Notes: a model not told the origin generated them from the sequence alone. 64,000 nucleotides of DNA from UBA60 sp964587885 (GCA_964587885.1 CAZPME010000003.1:62001-126000); one strand, 5' to 3'. Shown: positions 49,599 to 58,156, counted from the first letter of the stretch. Program-made: numbers and translations.

Positions 49599-50657
49599 TT
49601 ACTCTTCTTGGTCGAGCCCAGCAATCTCGACTTCCTCTTCAGCTAATTCATCTTCAGAATCATAATCATCTAGTTCGACATCAAGGTCTGGAATTGTCGG
49701 TTTCCAACCTTTGGGCAATTTAACTCCGGCTTCAACAATTGCGAGAGTGCGCTCTTGGTAAGCCCTTGGACGACGCTGAAGGATAGACATGTACAATTTT
49801 GAAGTCCTAATATCTTCAGGAATAATAGCACAGCCGGATGATGTCTCAACATCTTGAGCGCGCAACAAATCAAAGGCTGGGCGATTGACCTTGTGGAAAA
49901 TATTCCTCGTGAAACGAATTCCTAGACCGACTGTAGCCAATAATACCATCGAAGTGAAGCAAAATGCCATGAAGCCAGCACCGGCAAGACCTCTTGATAA
50001 CCACACTTCAATCACCAAAAATGGAGTGACGAAAAGAAGAAAAATTAGGGATTCACTAAGGGGGCCCTTGTTTTTACGACTCTGAATGGCCGACCAAGCG
50101 GGATGCCTAGACTCCCAAGGGCGAAAATAGGACGAGGGGTCTTCGTCAGCGGCTTTTTGCAGCAATCCTGCTAATCGTGATACTTTGGTAAATTGTTTTG
50201 GTGAAATCTCAAGGTCAAATTCTACCACGGTATTGAGGTGTTTACTAGCCTTGTCATACATCCCTAAATCAGCTAAAATCGCAGACTGTTCAATTATTGG
50301 AATCGCCTCATAGGCATCAATTTCACGACGCCTTTGCCACCATTCGAGCGCTTCCTCATACATTCCGAGTTCGTCAGCAAGAATTTGTCCACCGCGAACC
50401 CATGCTGGGCCGTGCTCGGGCTCAATTTCGATTACTTTTCGACACGCAGCTAAACTACGAGATGCTTGAATGAGGGATGGTTGTTCCCTAACTGGTAATT
50501 CCAAAGTAGAAATTAACCACCATGCCTCTGCATGTTGAGGATTTAATTTGACCACTTGACGAGCACTTGAAAGCGCACCCTCAAGATCATCTGATTGTTG
50601 AGCTTCTATCGCATCAAGATAATGCTCTTCGGCTCGCTCAGAATCGGCTTTGCCCAA
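49599..50657 (-). CDS. TPR-repeat membrane protein
   Basis: No named function. Residues about 1-190 form tetratricopeptide repeats: AEEHYLDAIEAQQSDDLEGA, VVKLNPQHAEAWWLISTLEL, KVIEIEPEHGPAWVRGGQIL and AILADLGMYDKASKHLNTVV. Two hydrophobic segments follow at about 215-260 (SLIFLLFVTPFLVIEVWLSR and GFMAFCFTSMVLLATVGLGI). Then come a basic region and an acidic tail (ELDDYDSEDELAEEEVEIAG). The start is TTG 50657: GAGGTG lies five bases before it, and no ATG is near. It is 9 bp downstream of the Gar1-like gene, so both are likely on one transcript. A scaffold or assembly role at the membrane is inferred from TPRs only. Confidence 0.82.
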   Translation of the reverse strand: MGKADSERAEEHYLDAIEAQQSDDLEGALSSARQVVKLNPQHAEAWWLISTLELPVREQPSLIQASRSLAACRKVIEIEPEHGPAWVRGGQILADELGMYEEALEWWQRRREIDAYEAIPIIEQSAILADLGMYDKASKHLNTVVEFDLEISPKQFTKVSRLAGLLQKAADEDPSSYFRPWESRHPAWSAIQSRKNKGPLSESLIFLLFVTPFLVIEVWLSRGLAGAGFMAFCFTSMVLLATVGLGIRFTRNIFHKVNRPAFDLLRAQDVETSSGCAIIPEDIRTSKLYMSILQRRPRAYQERTLAIVEAGVKLPKGWKPTIPDLDVELDDYDSEDELAEEEVEIAGLDQEE

Positions 50658-50666
50658 TAAAACACC

Positions 50667-51524
50667 TCAATCGTCCCGCTTTTTCTTGGCAAATGGTGAA
50701 TCCGGAGGGCGGTTGCGGAAATGCCTCGGTGCACCTTTTCCTCTAACTGGCCTGTCACCACCACTGCGTCGAATACGATTATCTCGACCACCAACTTGTC
50801 CCCTTCCCGATGTTGGACTGCGGCGGTCACCGCTACCACGGCCGCCACCTCGGCGGTCGCCACCTCTGCGGTCACCACCTCTGCGGTCACCACCTCTGCG
50901 GTCGCCACCTCTACGATCTCCACCTCGACGGTCGCCACCTCGACGGTCGCCACCTCGGCGATCTCCGCCTCCATAGCTACCACCACTTGGTCGTCGAGCA
51001 GAACAACGATTGCATTCATCTCGGCGTGCGAAATTTAAATTCTTACATTTGGGACAATTCCAATCGCCAGGTTTCATTTCTTGGCCACCGGTATCGCTGT
51101 TGAATCCACCTCGNNNNNNNNNNNNNNNNNNNNNNNNNNNNNNNNNNNNNNNNNNNNNNNNNNNNNNNNNNNNNNNNNNNNNNNNNNNNNNNNNNNNNNN
51201 NNNNNNNNNNNNNCCACCTCGACGGTCGCCACCTCGACGATCATCGCCACCTCGGCGTTCCCCGCCTCTTCGGTCATACTGATTGCGGGCTTGACGTGGC
51301 CTAACCTTGACCTTGCGCCCAAGAAGTAAGTCGGTTGAGAAATCTCGAGAAATCGGCGATAAGTGAACTAATGGGCTATCAACATTACCGATGACCGAAT
51401 CGACTTTGCCAATCCAATTTTCATCTTCATCGATAATATGCGAGCCCAATGCCGGAGATGAGCCATTGAAGGACAGCAATAGACCACCCTCGTGGCTCGA
51501 ACTTTCGACTGTCCCATGAAACAT
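50667..51524 (-). CDS. Gar1-like protein with RanBP2-type zinc finger and DRRGG repeats (contains assembly gap)
   Basis: Residues 1-80 from ATG 51524 resemble the Gar1 fold of H/ACA ribonucleoproteins: MFHGTVESSSHEGGLLLSFN, ALGSHIIDEDENWIGKVDSV, IGNVDSPLVHLSP. Then begins a DRRGG/ERRGG repeat tract, interrupted by 100 undetermined bases. After the gap comes a RanBP2-type zinc finger, WNCPKCKNLNFARRDECNRC, with the W-x-C-x2-C...N...C-x2-C spacing. A second tract of about nine GGDRR repeats follows, then a basic tail (RRSGGDRPVRGKGAPRHFRN). Archaeal Gar1 is normally just the core. RGG-type tails are a eukaryotic Gar1 trait and the zinc finger is an RNA-binding module. The frame agrees on both sides of the gap, but its true length is unknown. 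An upstream TTG is an unlikely start. RNA binding is well supported; an H/ACA role is inferred. Confidence 0.78.
   Translation of the reverse strand: MFHGTVESSSHEGGLLLSFNGSSPALGSHIIDEDENWIGKVDSVIGNVDSPLVHLSPISRDFSTDLLLGRKVKVRPRQARNQYDRRGGERRGGDDRRGGDRRGXXXXXXXXXXXXXXXXXXXXXXXXXXXXXXXXXXRGGFNSDTGGQEMKPGDWNCPKCKNLNFARRDECNRCSARRPSGGSYGGGDRRGGDRRGGDRRGGDRRGGDRRGGDRRGGDRRGGDRRGGGRGSGDRRSPTSGRGQVGGRDNRIRRSGGDRPVRGKGAPRHFRNRPPDSPFAKKKRDD
50843..50976. repeat. 15-bp tandem repeat tract encoding GGDRR (C-terminal block)
   Basis: About nine copies of a degenerate 15-bp unit (plus-strand form CGGTCGCCACCTCTG-like) encode GGDRR on the minus strand. Copy number is probably variable. It is coding sequence, not a CRISPR: there are no spacers and the units translate in frame. 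Confidence 0.85.
51114..51213. other. Assembly gap of exactly 100 N
   Basis: A run of 100 undetermined bases inside the DRRGG-repeat coding region. The round length indicates a placeholder for an unresolved repeat, so the protein between the Gar1-like domain and the zinc finger has unknown length. Confidence 0.98.
51214..51266. repeat. 15-bp tandem repeat tract (N-terminal block)
   Basis: Three to four copies of the same 15-bp coding unit, adjoining the N gap on the other side, encoding GGERRGGDDRRGGDRRG-type sequence on the minus strand. One copy has a 3-bp insertion (extra Asp). Confidence 0.75.
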
Positions 51525-51585
51525 GTTCCTACCATCCTTTGCGGCTTGACTCTTACCTATCAACCCGCCGGATGAGGTCTGGGGC

Positions 51586-53508
51586 TCAATTCCGCTTTCT
51601 GCTCACAATTGCCGCCAATGCAATTCCGATGAGTGCGAAGGCAATGCCCGGTGCGGGCAGGCTCGAATCTTCTGTGTTTTCCACTACCGAGTCACTTCCA
51701 CCATTGCCGCCTGAATCACCTGCATCAAAACCTGGAGGTATTGCATAAACGGTTTTATTGGATGAAGCGCCGCTCGCATCGGTGACTGTAATCTTAATTT
51801 CTTGTGGAAGATCTGCAAAAATACATCCTGCAACACTGACTGTAGCATCCCAATTTGCCCCCATTTGGTTCACACTTGAGGTTGAATAACCGCATACCTC
51901 TATACTAAATTCAACTTCCTGACCATCGGGTTCGTAAAACGTTCCAGACATAGAATAAGAATTACCCTGCTCATTCCAAGTACCATTTTCACCATTCAAT
52001 GTCTTCTGTACCGAAACCGTTGGCGGTTGGTTGGTTTTTGACAATCCAAGGTCTAATTCGACCTGCCAGTCAAGCATTCCGCTTGCTGTAGCTACAACTT
52101 GGATGGTAAAAGCACCTGGAGATAATCCACTTAACGATAGATCCAAAGAAGTCTGTATTGACAAATCAGATTTCATTACTGAAGCAGTAGAGCGCTCCCC
52201 TTGTAATCCTGTCAAGGTGATTGTTGGATTTGAAACATAGGAAGTTGGGGTTACTGTTATGGGTGCAGAATCAAGGTAATCTCCTTCGGCAGTCAGAACG
52301 ACTGGCTGGGCTACTGTCCAAGTCCTAACAGACGAAACTTTCTCGTAAGCATCAATACCGGTACAAGATACTTCTCCACTATCGCTGCCTGGAGTCACCA
52401 TTACGTCACCGGAAGAGACGGTTTGAAGTGACCAGCCAGAAGGACCACTACAATCAAGGCTAACCAGTCCTTCATCGACTAAGAACTCGGACACTTGAGA
52501 AAAACTCAGCATTGTTACTTCTGAACCATCATTAACAATAGGGATGACCGTGCCATTTTCCGGAGCAGTTGTACTCCAGTTCGGAGCTTCGTCGTTGTCG
52601 AGGAGTTCAGTAGTGAAATCAATAAACAACTCCTGTATAATTGGCCACTCAGCCAAATTATATGTCGACTCATAGGTTACTGTCAACGAGCCATCGGAGT
52701 TATACGTGGCTTGAGGTGATTCGGTGACATTTTCGGTATGCTCATGTCCATCTCGATAGACATCCCAATTGGCGATTCGCAAGCCGTTGACGGGAGGAAA
52801 GTTTAGACTGATTTTGGCTGATGTAACGTTTGTTGTGTTCATTGAAAAGGTGAAATTGGATTTGCCTTTGTTAGATAATTGATTCAATTCTATGTTATTG
52901 TCCGAACCTTCCGTGTCTTTCAATAGGTGGATTTGAAGATCATCAGTAATCGAAACTGGGACTTCTTTGCATTCAGGGGTCGCCCAAGCATTTTGGCAAG
53001 TTCGCTCTTCAGCGTGCCCTTCTGGAACTAGGTCATTTTCGTCGAGTTTGATGCCTTCTGCGACCCATTCAAAGTCATTCCAATCAGCAAGTCCACGGTG
53101 GACAATTCCTTCTCGCATGCCCATTTTAGTTACCATGTCAGAAATACAATCGGGACCAACTTGACGTACCGCTTCGCGTTCATCAGTCGAAATCCACGTG
53201 TTGTTTCCCCCAGGAGCACCATCAAGCAATTCATCCAGATCCGTCCTCACTTGAGCGCCATTTGATCCATTTACATACGCCGAAGCGGTTAGCCAACCAG
53301 TTTGCCAATCTGTACTCATCTCAAGGTCGTAAGTCGCAAAATCGTAAACGAATAATTCTTCAAATGAGTAATTTGAACAATCAACTTCAAGGGTATCCCT
53401 CGCTCCAGCATTGACTGTATTTTCAGTCTCAACAAGATGTGGTGTTTGCAAGGCTGAAAACATCATTATCAGGATTAGGAAAAATCCGAAAACAGTGGTT
53501 TTGTTCAT
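51586..53508 (-). CDS. Secreted protein with sorting-type C-terminus
   Basis: The family is not recognised. From ATG 53508 (MNKTTVFGFFLILIMMFSAL) it has a signal peptide; a start six codons earlier is less likely. About 610 extracellular residues follow, with several Cys, many Asn-x-Ser/Thr sites, and beta-rich segments such as SVQKTLNGENGTWNEQGNSY and VEFSIEVCGYSTSS typical of Ig-like domains. An Asp/Gly/Ser-rich linker leads to LPAPGIAFALIGIALAAIV and SRKRN. That end (Pro-Gly, hydrophobic helix, basic tail) is the layout of archaeosortase-processed CTERM proteins, with PAPG in place of PGF. It might therefore be cleaved and lipid-anchored. It is separated by about 100 bp from the ABC transporter operon upstream. 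Confidence 0.8.
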   Translation of the reverse strand: MNKTTVFGFFLILIMMFSALQTPHLVETENTVNAGARDTLEVDCSNYSFEELFVYDFATYDLEMSTDWQTGWLTASAYVNGSNGAQVRTDLDELLDGAPGGNNTWISTDEREAVRQVGPDCISDMVTKMGMREGIVHRGLADWNDFEWVAEGIKLDENDLVPEGHAEERTCQNAWATPECKEVPVSITDDLQIHLLKDTEGSDNNIELNQLSNKGKSNFTFSMNTTNVTSAKISLNFPPVNGLRIANWDVYRDGHEHTENVTESPQATYNSDGSLTVTYESTYNLAEWPIIQELFIDFTTELLDNDEAPNWSTTAPENGTVIPIVNDGSEVTMLSFSQVSEFLVDEGLVSLDCSGPSGWSLQTVSSGDVMVTPGSDSGEVSCTGIDAYEKVSSVRTWTVAQPVVLTAEGDYLDSAPITVTPTSYVSNPTITLTGLQGERSTASVMKSDLSIQTSLDLSLSGLSPGAFTIQVVATASGMLDWQVELDLGLSKTNQPPTVSVQKTLNGENGTWNEQGNSYSMSGTFYEPDGQEVEFSIEVCGYSTSSVNQMGANWDATVSVAGCIFADLPQEIKITVTDASGASSNKTVYAIPPGFDAGDSGGNGGSDSVVENTEDSSLPAPGIAFALIGIALAAIVSRKRN

Positions 53509-53615
53509 CGCAGGACCTCTTCGCATATCCCTGTTGGGTTCAAACTAGGAAAAAGGCGTTTCCCCTCCACAACTAAGATTACCCGATGATACATACCTTC
53601 GGCATGAGCCAATTT

Positions 53616-54455
53616 TCAATTAATTTGCTCAAAGCGTTTAATGAATAACCAAGTGGGAATTACAGTCCACAACAATGCTGCAAACCAAACGCGCATAGGG
53701 TTTTCGACACGACTCAAACCTGAGTTGAGTTTGCTTTCCAATAGCATTTGATATACTCCATTGGGACTGAATAGATCAACAGTTGACGATAATTGCTGAT
53801 ATTGCTGATTTGTTGTATCGGTGACATCGACTCCTAGTATTGCCGCTACTACTACAGTTACCAATACCCAAACCATGGTGAATAGCATCCAAGTCCCCAT
53901 CCCTAAAGCGATTGCCCCGCCCATATCCTTGGCCCAAGAACTCGCCAGAAGTTGTAATGATGCATACCAATACAATAGCAATGCAGTGGCGAAAATAAAC
54001 ATAAATGATTCAGAAAGACTTGGCCAATTTCCATTTTGTGAATATATTGCAACCATGCCAATTACAGAGAAAATTACTGTCGGAATTAAAACCGCACCCC
54101 AAACTCCGAGAAGAAGTGAAAGTGCCATGTCAATACGTGGAATCGGTTGCGACAATTCCAACGATAGCACTCCCGAAATGCGGCGGCGACTGATACTATC
54201 AAAGCCGAATAGAACAATGCCAAGTGTGGCTGAAAGCAATATGAATCCACTAGCGATGAATAGAATGTCATATGGAGTATCAACAGCAATTTCCCCTGGC
54301 AGGGTGATATTGGGGTCAGATAGACCCCAACAAGAGCCGACGATAAAGAGCATTAAGAGTGGCCAAAGCATCATTGAACGAGCAGTCCGAAACTGCATCA
54401 TGCTATACATTTCGACCAAGCGACTCACGCGCATTATTCGAGATAAGATTCTCAT
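53616..54455 (-). CDS. ABC-2 type transporter permease
   Basis: Six hydrophobic segments in 279 residues: MLWPLLMLFIVGSCWGLSDP, DILFIASGFILLSATLGIVL, LLLGVWGAVLIPTVIFSVIG, SFMFIFATALLLYWYASLQL, AIALGMGTWMLFTMVWVLVT, and the C-terminal VWFAALLWTVIPTWLFIKRF. The loop SRRRISGVLSLELSQPIPRI between segments 2 and 3 is the usual coupling helix position of ABC-2 permeases (NosY/CcmB-like). The stop of the ATPase gene overlaps the start by 4 bp, so it forms a two-gene ABC exporter. The cargo cannot be told. Lipids, drugs or a nitrous-oxide-type accessory are all possible for this class. Confidence 0.85.
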   Translation of the reverse strand: MRILSRIMRVSRLVEMYSMMQFRTARSMMLWPLLMLFIVGSCWGLSDPNITLPGEIAVDTPYDILFIASGFILLSATLGIVLFGFDSISRRRISGVLSLELSQPIPRIDMALSLLLGVWGAVLIPTVIFSVIGMVAIYSQNGNWPSLSESFMFIFATALLLYWYASLQLLASSWAKDMGGAIALGMGTWMLFTMVWVLVTVVVAAILGVDVTDTTNQQYQQLSSTVDLFSPNGVYQMLLESKLNSGLSRVENPMRVWFAALLWTVIPTWLFIKRFEQIN

Positions 54456-55498
54456 TCTTCCTCACCACCCAAGGTTGAAAGTGGAATCATCACATGCTCA
54501 TCAACCCTTAGACCTACTTCATCAGGCGACAATCCTGTAGCTGCCGAAAGTATATCGGCAAGACTATTCTCAACCTTGACAACAGTATATGGTGGTGAAC
54601 CAGCGGATGACAAAACCCCTACTAAAGTGGATATTTGTGCGGTTGAAGTATTTTCATCTAATTCAATAACTACCGACCAAACATCGCTTTGTCCAGATTT
54701 TTTTTCGGTGACCTCAAATCCACTGGTGGCAAATACTGCATCAGGATATTCACCCTCGCCTGAAATTTGAAATGAATTTCTTAATCCAAGTGTCCTCTCT
54801 ACTTCATCAAGAGATCCTTGACCGAGAATTTGGCCACGATGAAGGAGTATAATACGGTCGACGAATTTATCTAATTCCGACAACATGTGACTGGAGACTA
54901 AGATTGTATGTCCCCGTGCTGCTAATTGTTTAAGCAAGTTGTGAAAAGCAATTTGCGCTACTGGATCAAGACCATTAAGTGGTTCATCTAGAATCAATAA
55001 TTCTGGTGAACCGAGTAAAGCCGCGGCTAATGAAAGTCGCTGTCGCATACCTTGGGAAAGTGTTGCAAGTTGCTCATCGGCACGACTAGAAAGGCCTACT
55101 AATTTGAACAACGAATCAACATCATCCTCGCTTGAACGTAATGCAGCAAGCCATTCAAGAGCACTACGTGGAGTTCCTTGACCTTCCCAAGTAACTTGCT
55201 CAGGCATGAAGCCTATACGCGCTTGACCATGCGGCTTCATACCTGATTCAGCAATAATTGTGCCATCGAGTTTTACCACCCCTTCATCGGGCGCATATAA
55301 TCCGCAGAGAAGATGCATCAAGGTCGATTTTCCTGCACCATTGGCACCAATTAGACCAATAATTGAGCCCCTTGGCAAGGAAAAACATAGGTTATGAAGC
55401 CCAGGTCCAGACCTCCGGTTCCATGGTTTCAAGAGTCTCGGGTCTGGTATCTGGTGACGGAACGTGACCGAATCGAGCTCAAGAATTGGCCCCGCCAT
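54452..55498 (-). CDS. ABC transporter ATP-binding protein
   Basis: ATPase of the exporter. Walker A GLIGANGAGKSTLMHLLCGL, Q-loop IGFMPEQVTWEGQG, signature ATLSQGMRQRLSLAAALLGS, Walker B LLILDEPLNGLDPVAQIAF and the H-loop ILVSSHMLSELDKFVDRII are all present. After the ATPase domain about 115 residues form a C-terminal extension with FQISGEGEYPDAVFATSGFE and TVVKVENSLADILSAATGLS, common in ABC-2 type ATPases. ATG 55498 (MAGPILELDSVTFRHQ) is preferred over a start 13 codons upstream. It is first in the two-gene operon. The next gene is divergent, over about 100 bp with no clear feature. Confidence 0.93.
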   Translation of the reverse strand: MAGPILELDSVTFRHQIPDPRLLKPWNRRSGPGLHNLCFSLPRGSIIGLIGANGAGKSTLMHLLCGLYAPDEGVVKLDGTIIAESGMKPHGQARIGFMPEQVTWEGQGTPRSALEWLAALRSSEDDVDSLFKLVGLSSRADEQLATLSQGMRQRLSLAAALLGSPELLILDEPLNGLDPVAQIAFHNLLKQLAARGHTILVSSHMLSELDKFVDRIILLHRGQILGQGSLDEVERTLGLRNSFQISGEGEYPDAVFATSGFEVTEKKSGQSDVWSVVIELDENTSTAQISTLVGVLSSAGSPPYTVVKVENSLADILSAATGLSPDEVGLRVDEHVMIPLSTLGGEEE

Positions 55499-55598
55499 GC
55501 TCCGTGATAGGCCGGTAGTTCTCAAACCCCACCCCAATCACACTCTGAAGGTGCAAGTTACCGACACGGCAAAGAAGTGCCCAGCATAGGCTCGCTAT

Positions 55599-56456
55599 GT
55601 GGCTACATTTTCTGCGGTCGGCACCTTGGTCCTCCCACTCTTCTCCGCAACAGCCATCTTGGTGTGGTGGCAATGCCGAGAAAAGCCACATAAGCCGAGC
55701 GAATTCGACATCGCCGCTCTAAGTTCGGGCATTTGGGGAACACTGCTCCCCGCTGGATTGTTACTTTGGGGCGCGATTGGACTAATACTCTCGACCGCTC
55801 GAGATGATTGGCGCCAACAATGGAAGAGTGATTTGCGACCACGATCATTGGTTTGTGCGGTAATTTTTTCCTCCCTCTTACTCGCCAGTGGATTACCAAC
55901 ACACGAACCCATTGGAGCAGAAAGTTGGGGAGAACCATTATTCGTCGAGAATCCAGATGCTCCGATTTGGCCAGCAAGCCAGCAACACATGTGGACAATC
56001 GACTCTCCAGAATTAGCCGTTGTTACTGTCACTAGTACTAGATTGCCGGGGGCTTTTTCTCCACTAGGAACCAGTACTGTAACTGCTGAATTGGTCCAAT
56101 TACTCAATGCCGATGAGAATCGAATGCAGCAATCAATTCAGCGGATGAGTGAAATGACGGTGCTACGAAGCCTATTCAATCCTGATGATTTTGAACTAGT
56201 CCAAATTCCTAGCGAAGGACATCATCGCTACTTTTCATCAGCATTAGACATTGACAAAGATTTGGTCGCGGTTCGTCAATACGTTACCTATGATGCCTTA
56301 ATCCCGGATTCTGAAGTCCTCCAAGTTCTCTCTATATATGATGCGAAATGGGGTGGAGAAGTAGTAATTCTAACCATTGTACGGCCCTTAACCAGCGTCG
56401 GTGATGCTTGGGCTGAGGACATTGTGCTTGAATGGATAAGTTCTCAACCAGAGTGA
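55599..56456 (+). CDS. Membrane-anchored hypothetical protein
   Basis: I do not recognise a family. The frame begins with GTG 55599. The 285 residues hold three hydrophobic segments near the N-terminus (VGTLVLPLFSATAILVWWQC; LSSGIWGTLLPAGLLLWGAI; LVCAVIFSSLLLASGLPTHE). A soluble domain of about 180 residues follows: MWTIDSPELAVVTVTSTRLP, SIQRMSEMTVLRSLFNPDDF, SIYDAKWGGEVVILTIVRPL, ending DIVLEWISSQPE. The domain alternates beta and alpha and faces outside if segment 3 is the last. It is divergent from the ABC exporter operon, so a link with it is possible. A role cannot be assigned. Confidence 0.7.
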   Translation: MATFSAVGTLVLPLFSATAILVWWQCREKPHKPSEFDIAALSSGIWGTLLPAGLLLWGAIGLILSTARDDWRQQWKSDLRPRSLVCAVIFSSLLLASGLPTHEPIGAESWGEPLFVENPDAPIWPASQQHMWTIDSPELAVVTVTSTRLPGAFSPLGTSTVTAELVQLLNADENRMQQSIQRMSEMTVLRSLFNPDDFELVQIPSEGHHRYFSSALDIDKDLVAVRQYVTYDALIPDSEVLQVLSIYDAKWGGEVVILTIVRPLTSVGDAWAEDIVLEWISSQPE

Positions 56457-56524
56457 AAAATTAACCGATTACCGTTCCGGTGAACTCTTCAACCGCAACC
56501 GTGTAGGATGGTTCGGGGAGAGAG

Positions 56525-56740
56525 ATGTCTGACGAATTGACCGAGTTTGAAAATCGCCTTTTCGAATGGATTCGGCAATCTGATTTTGAAAAGGTGGCCT
56601 GGTCATCAAAAAAGGCTGCTACAGCCTTCAAAGTAAAAGAAGATGAGGTCTATGAAGCGCTTTCCGCCCTCACTCGTAAAGTTCCAAAGCGGATTCAATT
56701 GTATTATTTGGATGGAAATGTCCACATCGCCGCTGAATGA
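56525..56740 (+). CDS. Small protein, possible winged-helix type
   Basis: A 71-residue soluble protein: MSDELTEFENRLFEWIRQSD, FEKVAWSSKKAATAFKVKED, EVYEALSALTRKVPKRIQLY, YLDGNVHIAAE. Three helices followed by two strands ending in a basic-then-polar hairpin (RKVPKRIQLYYLDGNVHIAA) look like a small winged helix, so DNA or RNA binding is possible. GGGGAGAG precedes the ATG. Six bases later comes the DCC-family gene, so the two are probably co-transcribed. Its function is unknown. Confidence 0.75.
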   Translation: MSDELTEFENRLFEWIRQSDFEKVAWSSKKAATAFKVKEDEVYEALSALTRKVPKRIQLYYLDGNVHIAAE

Positions 56741-56749
56741 GGCCACGTG

Positions 56750-57157
56750 ATGGATTCAGATTCACAAACGGACCATTATGGTGACCCAAATTCCTCTGAC
56801 GTGCTATATTTTGACGGTAATTGTGCATTATGTTCATTTGCGGTACGTTTCTTGAATAAACGATTGCACCGAAAAAGGAAATTACGATTTGTAGGCCAAG
56901 AAACTAAAATCGGCCAAACTGAAATTGCAAAATTACCCGGTCGAGTGAATACAATTGATAGTGTGATATTATTTCGTTCCGGCAAAGCATATATCCGTTC
57001 TGCTGCGACGATTAGAGCGCTACTTCATTTACGCCAACCGTGGCCGCTACTTTTTCCAATATTGTGGGTTATTCCAGCTCCAATACGCGACCTTTTTTAC
57101 ATCGGAATAGCAAAAATTAGGCACAAAATACAATTGCGAAAAATGAACCGCAGTTGA
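56750..57157 (+). CDS. DCC-family (DUF393) thiol-disulfide oxidoreductase-like protein
   Basis: DUF393/YuxK family. The defining motif FDGNCALCSFAVRFLNKR is at residues about 20-37, with the Cys-x2-Cys as the presumed redox site. RFVGQETKIGQTEIAKLPGR, TIDSVILFRSGKAYIRSAAT and IRALLHLRQPWPLLFPILWV complete the family pattern, ending with IAKIRHKIQLRKMNRS. The gene runs directly into the convergent gpsA gene with no gap. ATG 56750 is used; a GTG one codon earlier is also possible. The physiological partner is unknown. Confidence 0.88.
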   Translation: MDSDSQTDHYGDPNSSDVLYFDGNCALCSFAVRFLNKRLHRKRKLRFVGQETKIGQTEIAKLPGRVNTIDSVILFRSGKAYIRSAATIRALLHLRQPWPLLFPILWVIPAPIRDLFYIGIAKIRHKIQLRKMNRS

Positions 57158-58156
57158 TTAACGTAATTCTACCAATCGTCGAACACAGTCTTCAGCAGTA
57201 ATATCACCGTCGAGCAGGATATTCAATGAGCGAATAAAGGGGGCTGGTAATTCACCCATGCGAGCTCTCTCACCAAACATTCTTGCCGCTCTCACCCCCT
57301 CGGCAACCATGACCATTTCATCCAATGCTTGAGCCAAAGATAACCCCCTGCCTAGTTTCTCACCCATACGACGATTACGGCCAACAGGACTGGTTGCAGT
57401 CACAAAAAGATCACCCATTCCCGCCGGACCAAAGGCAGATTCACCTTTGGCTCCAAGTTCAGGGAGGAGAATGCAACCTTCGCGAAAACCAGCGGCAAAA
57501 ATTGCTGCCTTGAGATTATCGCCGCCGAGTGAACCTTCAATTTTCAAACCATCAACAAGACCGCAAGCAAGGGCGACAACATTCTTGAATGCACCCCATA
57601 ACTCAGCCCCTATCGGATCACTAGCAGGAACCAAAATTAGTGTCGGTGTCGATAATGTAGACGTTAGGCGGTCAGCAACCGAACTGTCGTGACTGGCTAC
57701 TTGAGCCAAGGTCAGCACTCCACTAGCAACTTCAGGAGCAATGGTTGGACCTGTCATTACTGCGACTGCATTTCCCATTCCAGCCGCGGTAAGTTTCTCA
57801 ACAATAACCTCTGAAATTGAACGGTTCCCTTCAGCCAACCCTTTGGCAAGGTCGAGCAAAACATGTGAAGGGCGGAGATGAGGGATGACGTCTTCGACGA
57901 CACTGAGAATTACCGATGAGGGTAGGGCTAGAACGACCAACTCGCATTCAGCCATCACATCGCCGAGTTGCATAGTCGAAGTTAGACCTTTGAGTTCGAC
58001 CCCTTTGAGATACTTCTTGTTGACTTGATCCATGGTAATAGAGTGGTGTACCTCTTGCTCAATTGTCCACCCAGTAACTTGATGGCCATCCTCTAACCAA
58101 ACTTTGGCCAAAGCCGTACCCCAATTGCCAAGTCCGAGAATTCCTATCCTCGCCAT
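57158..58156 (-). CDS. gpsA: Glycerol-3-phosphate dehydrogenase [NAD(P)+]
   Basis: Reduces dihydroxyacetone phosphate to sn-glycerol 3-phosphate, the backbone of bacterial-type lipids. The NAD(P)-binding GILGLGNWGTALAKVWLEDG is at residues 4-23. LLDLAKGLAEGNRSISEVI, MTGPTIAPEVASG and LWGAFKNVVALACGLVDGLK carry the conserved Lys residues of the active site, and FGPAGMGDLFVTATSPVGRN with GRGLSLAQALDEM is the C-terminal domain. At 332 residues it is a normal GpsA. Most archaea use the unrelated G1P dehydrogenase (EgsA). Marine Group II has been reported to lack EgsA and carry GpsA, which agrees with the suggested organism. It is convergent with the DCC gene and 121 bp from tRNA-Leu, which is divergent. 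Confidence 0.95.
   Translation of the reverse strand: MARIGILGLGNWGTALAKVWLEDGHQVTGWTIEQEVHHSITMDQVNKKYLKGVELKGLTSTMQLGDVMAECELVVLALPSSVILSVVEDVIPHLRPSHVLLDLAKGLAEGNRSISEVIVEKLTAAGMGNAVAVMTGPTIAPEVASGVLTLAQVASHDSSVADRLTSTLSTPTLILVPASDPIGAELWGAFKNVVALACGLVDGLKIEGSLGGDNLKAAIFAAGFREGCILLPELGAKGESAFGPAGMGDLFVTATSPVGRNRRMGEKLGRGLSLAQALDEMVMVAEGVRAARMFGERARMGELPAPFIRSLNILLDGDITAEDCVRRLVELR

Noticed and set aside
50843..51266. CRISPR array
   Set aside because: The repeat unit is 15 bp without spacers and translates in frame as GGDRR inside a protein with recognisable domains.
50650..51329. Several open frames on both strands across the repeat region
   Set aside because: Short-period repeats keep many frames open; only the minus-strand frame gives a start, a Gar1-like domain and a zinc finger.
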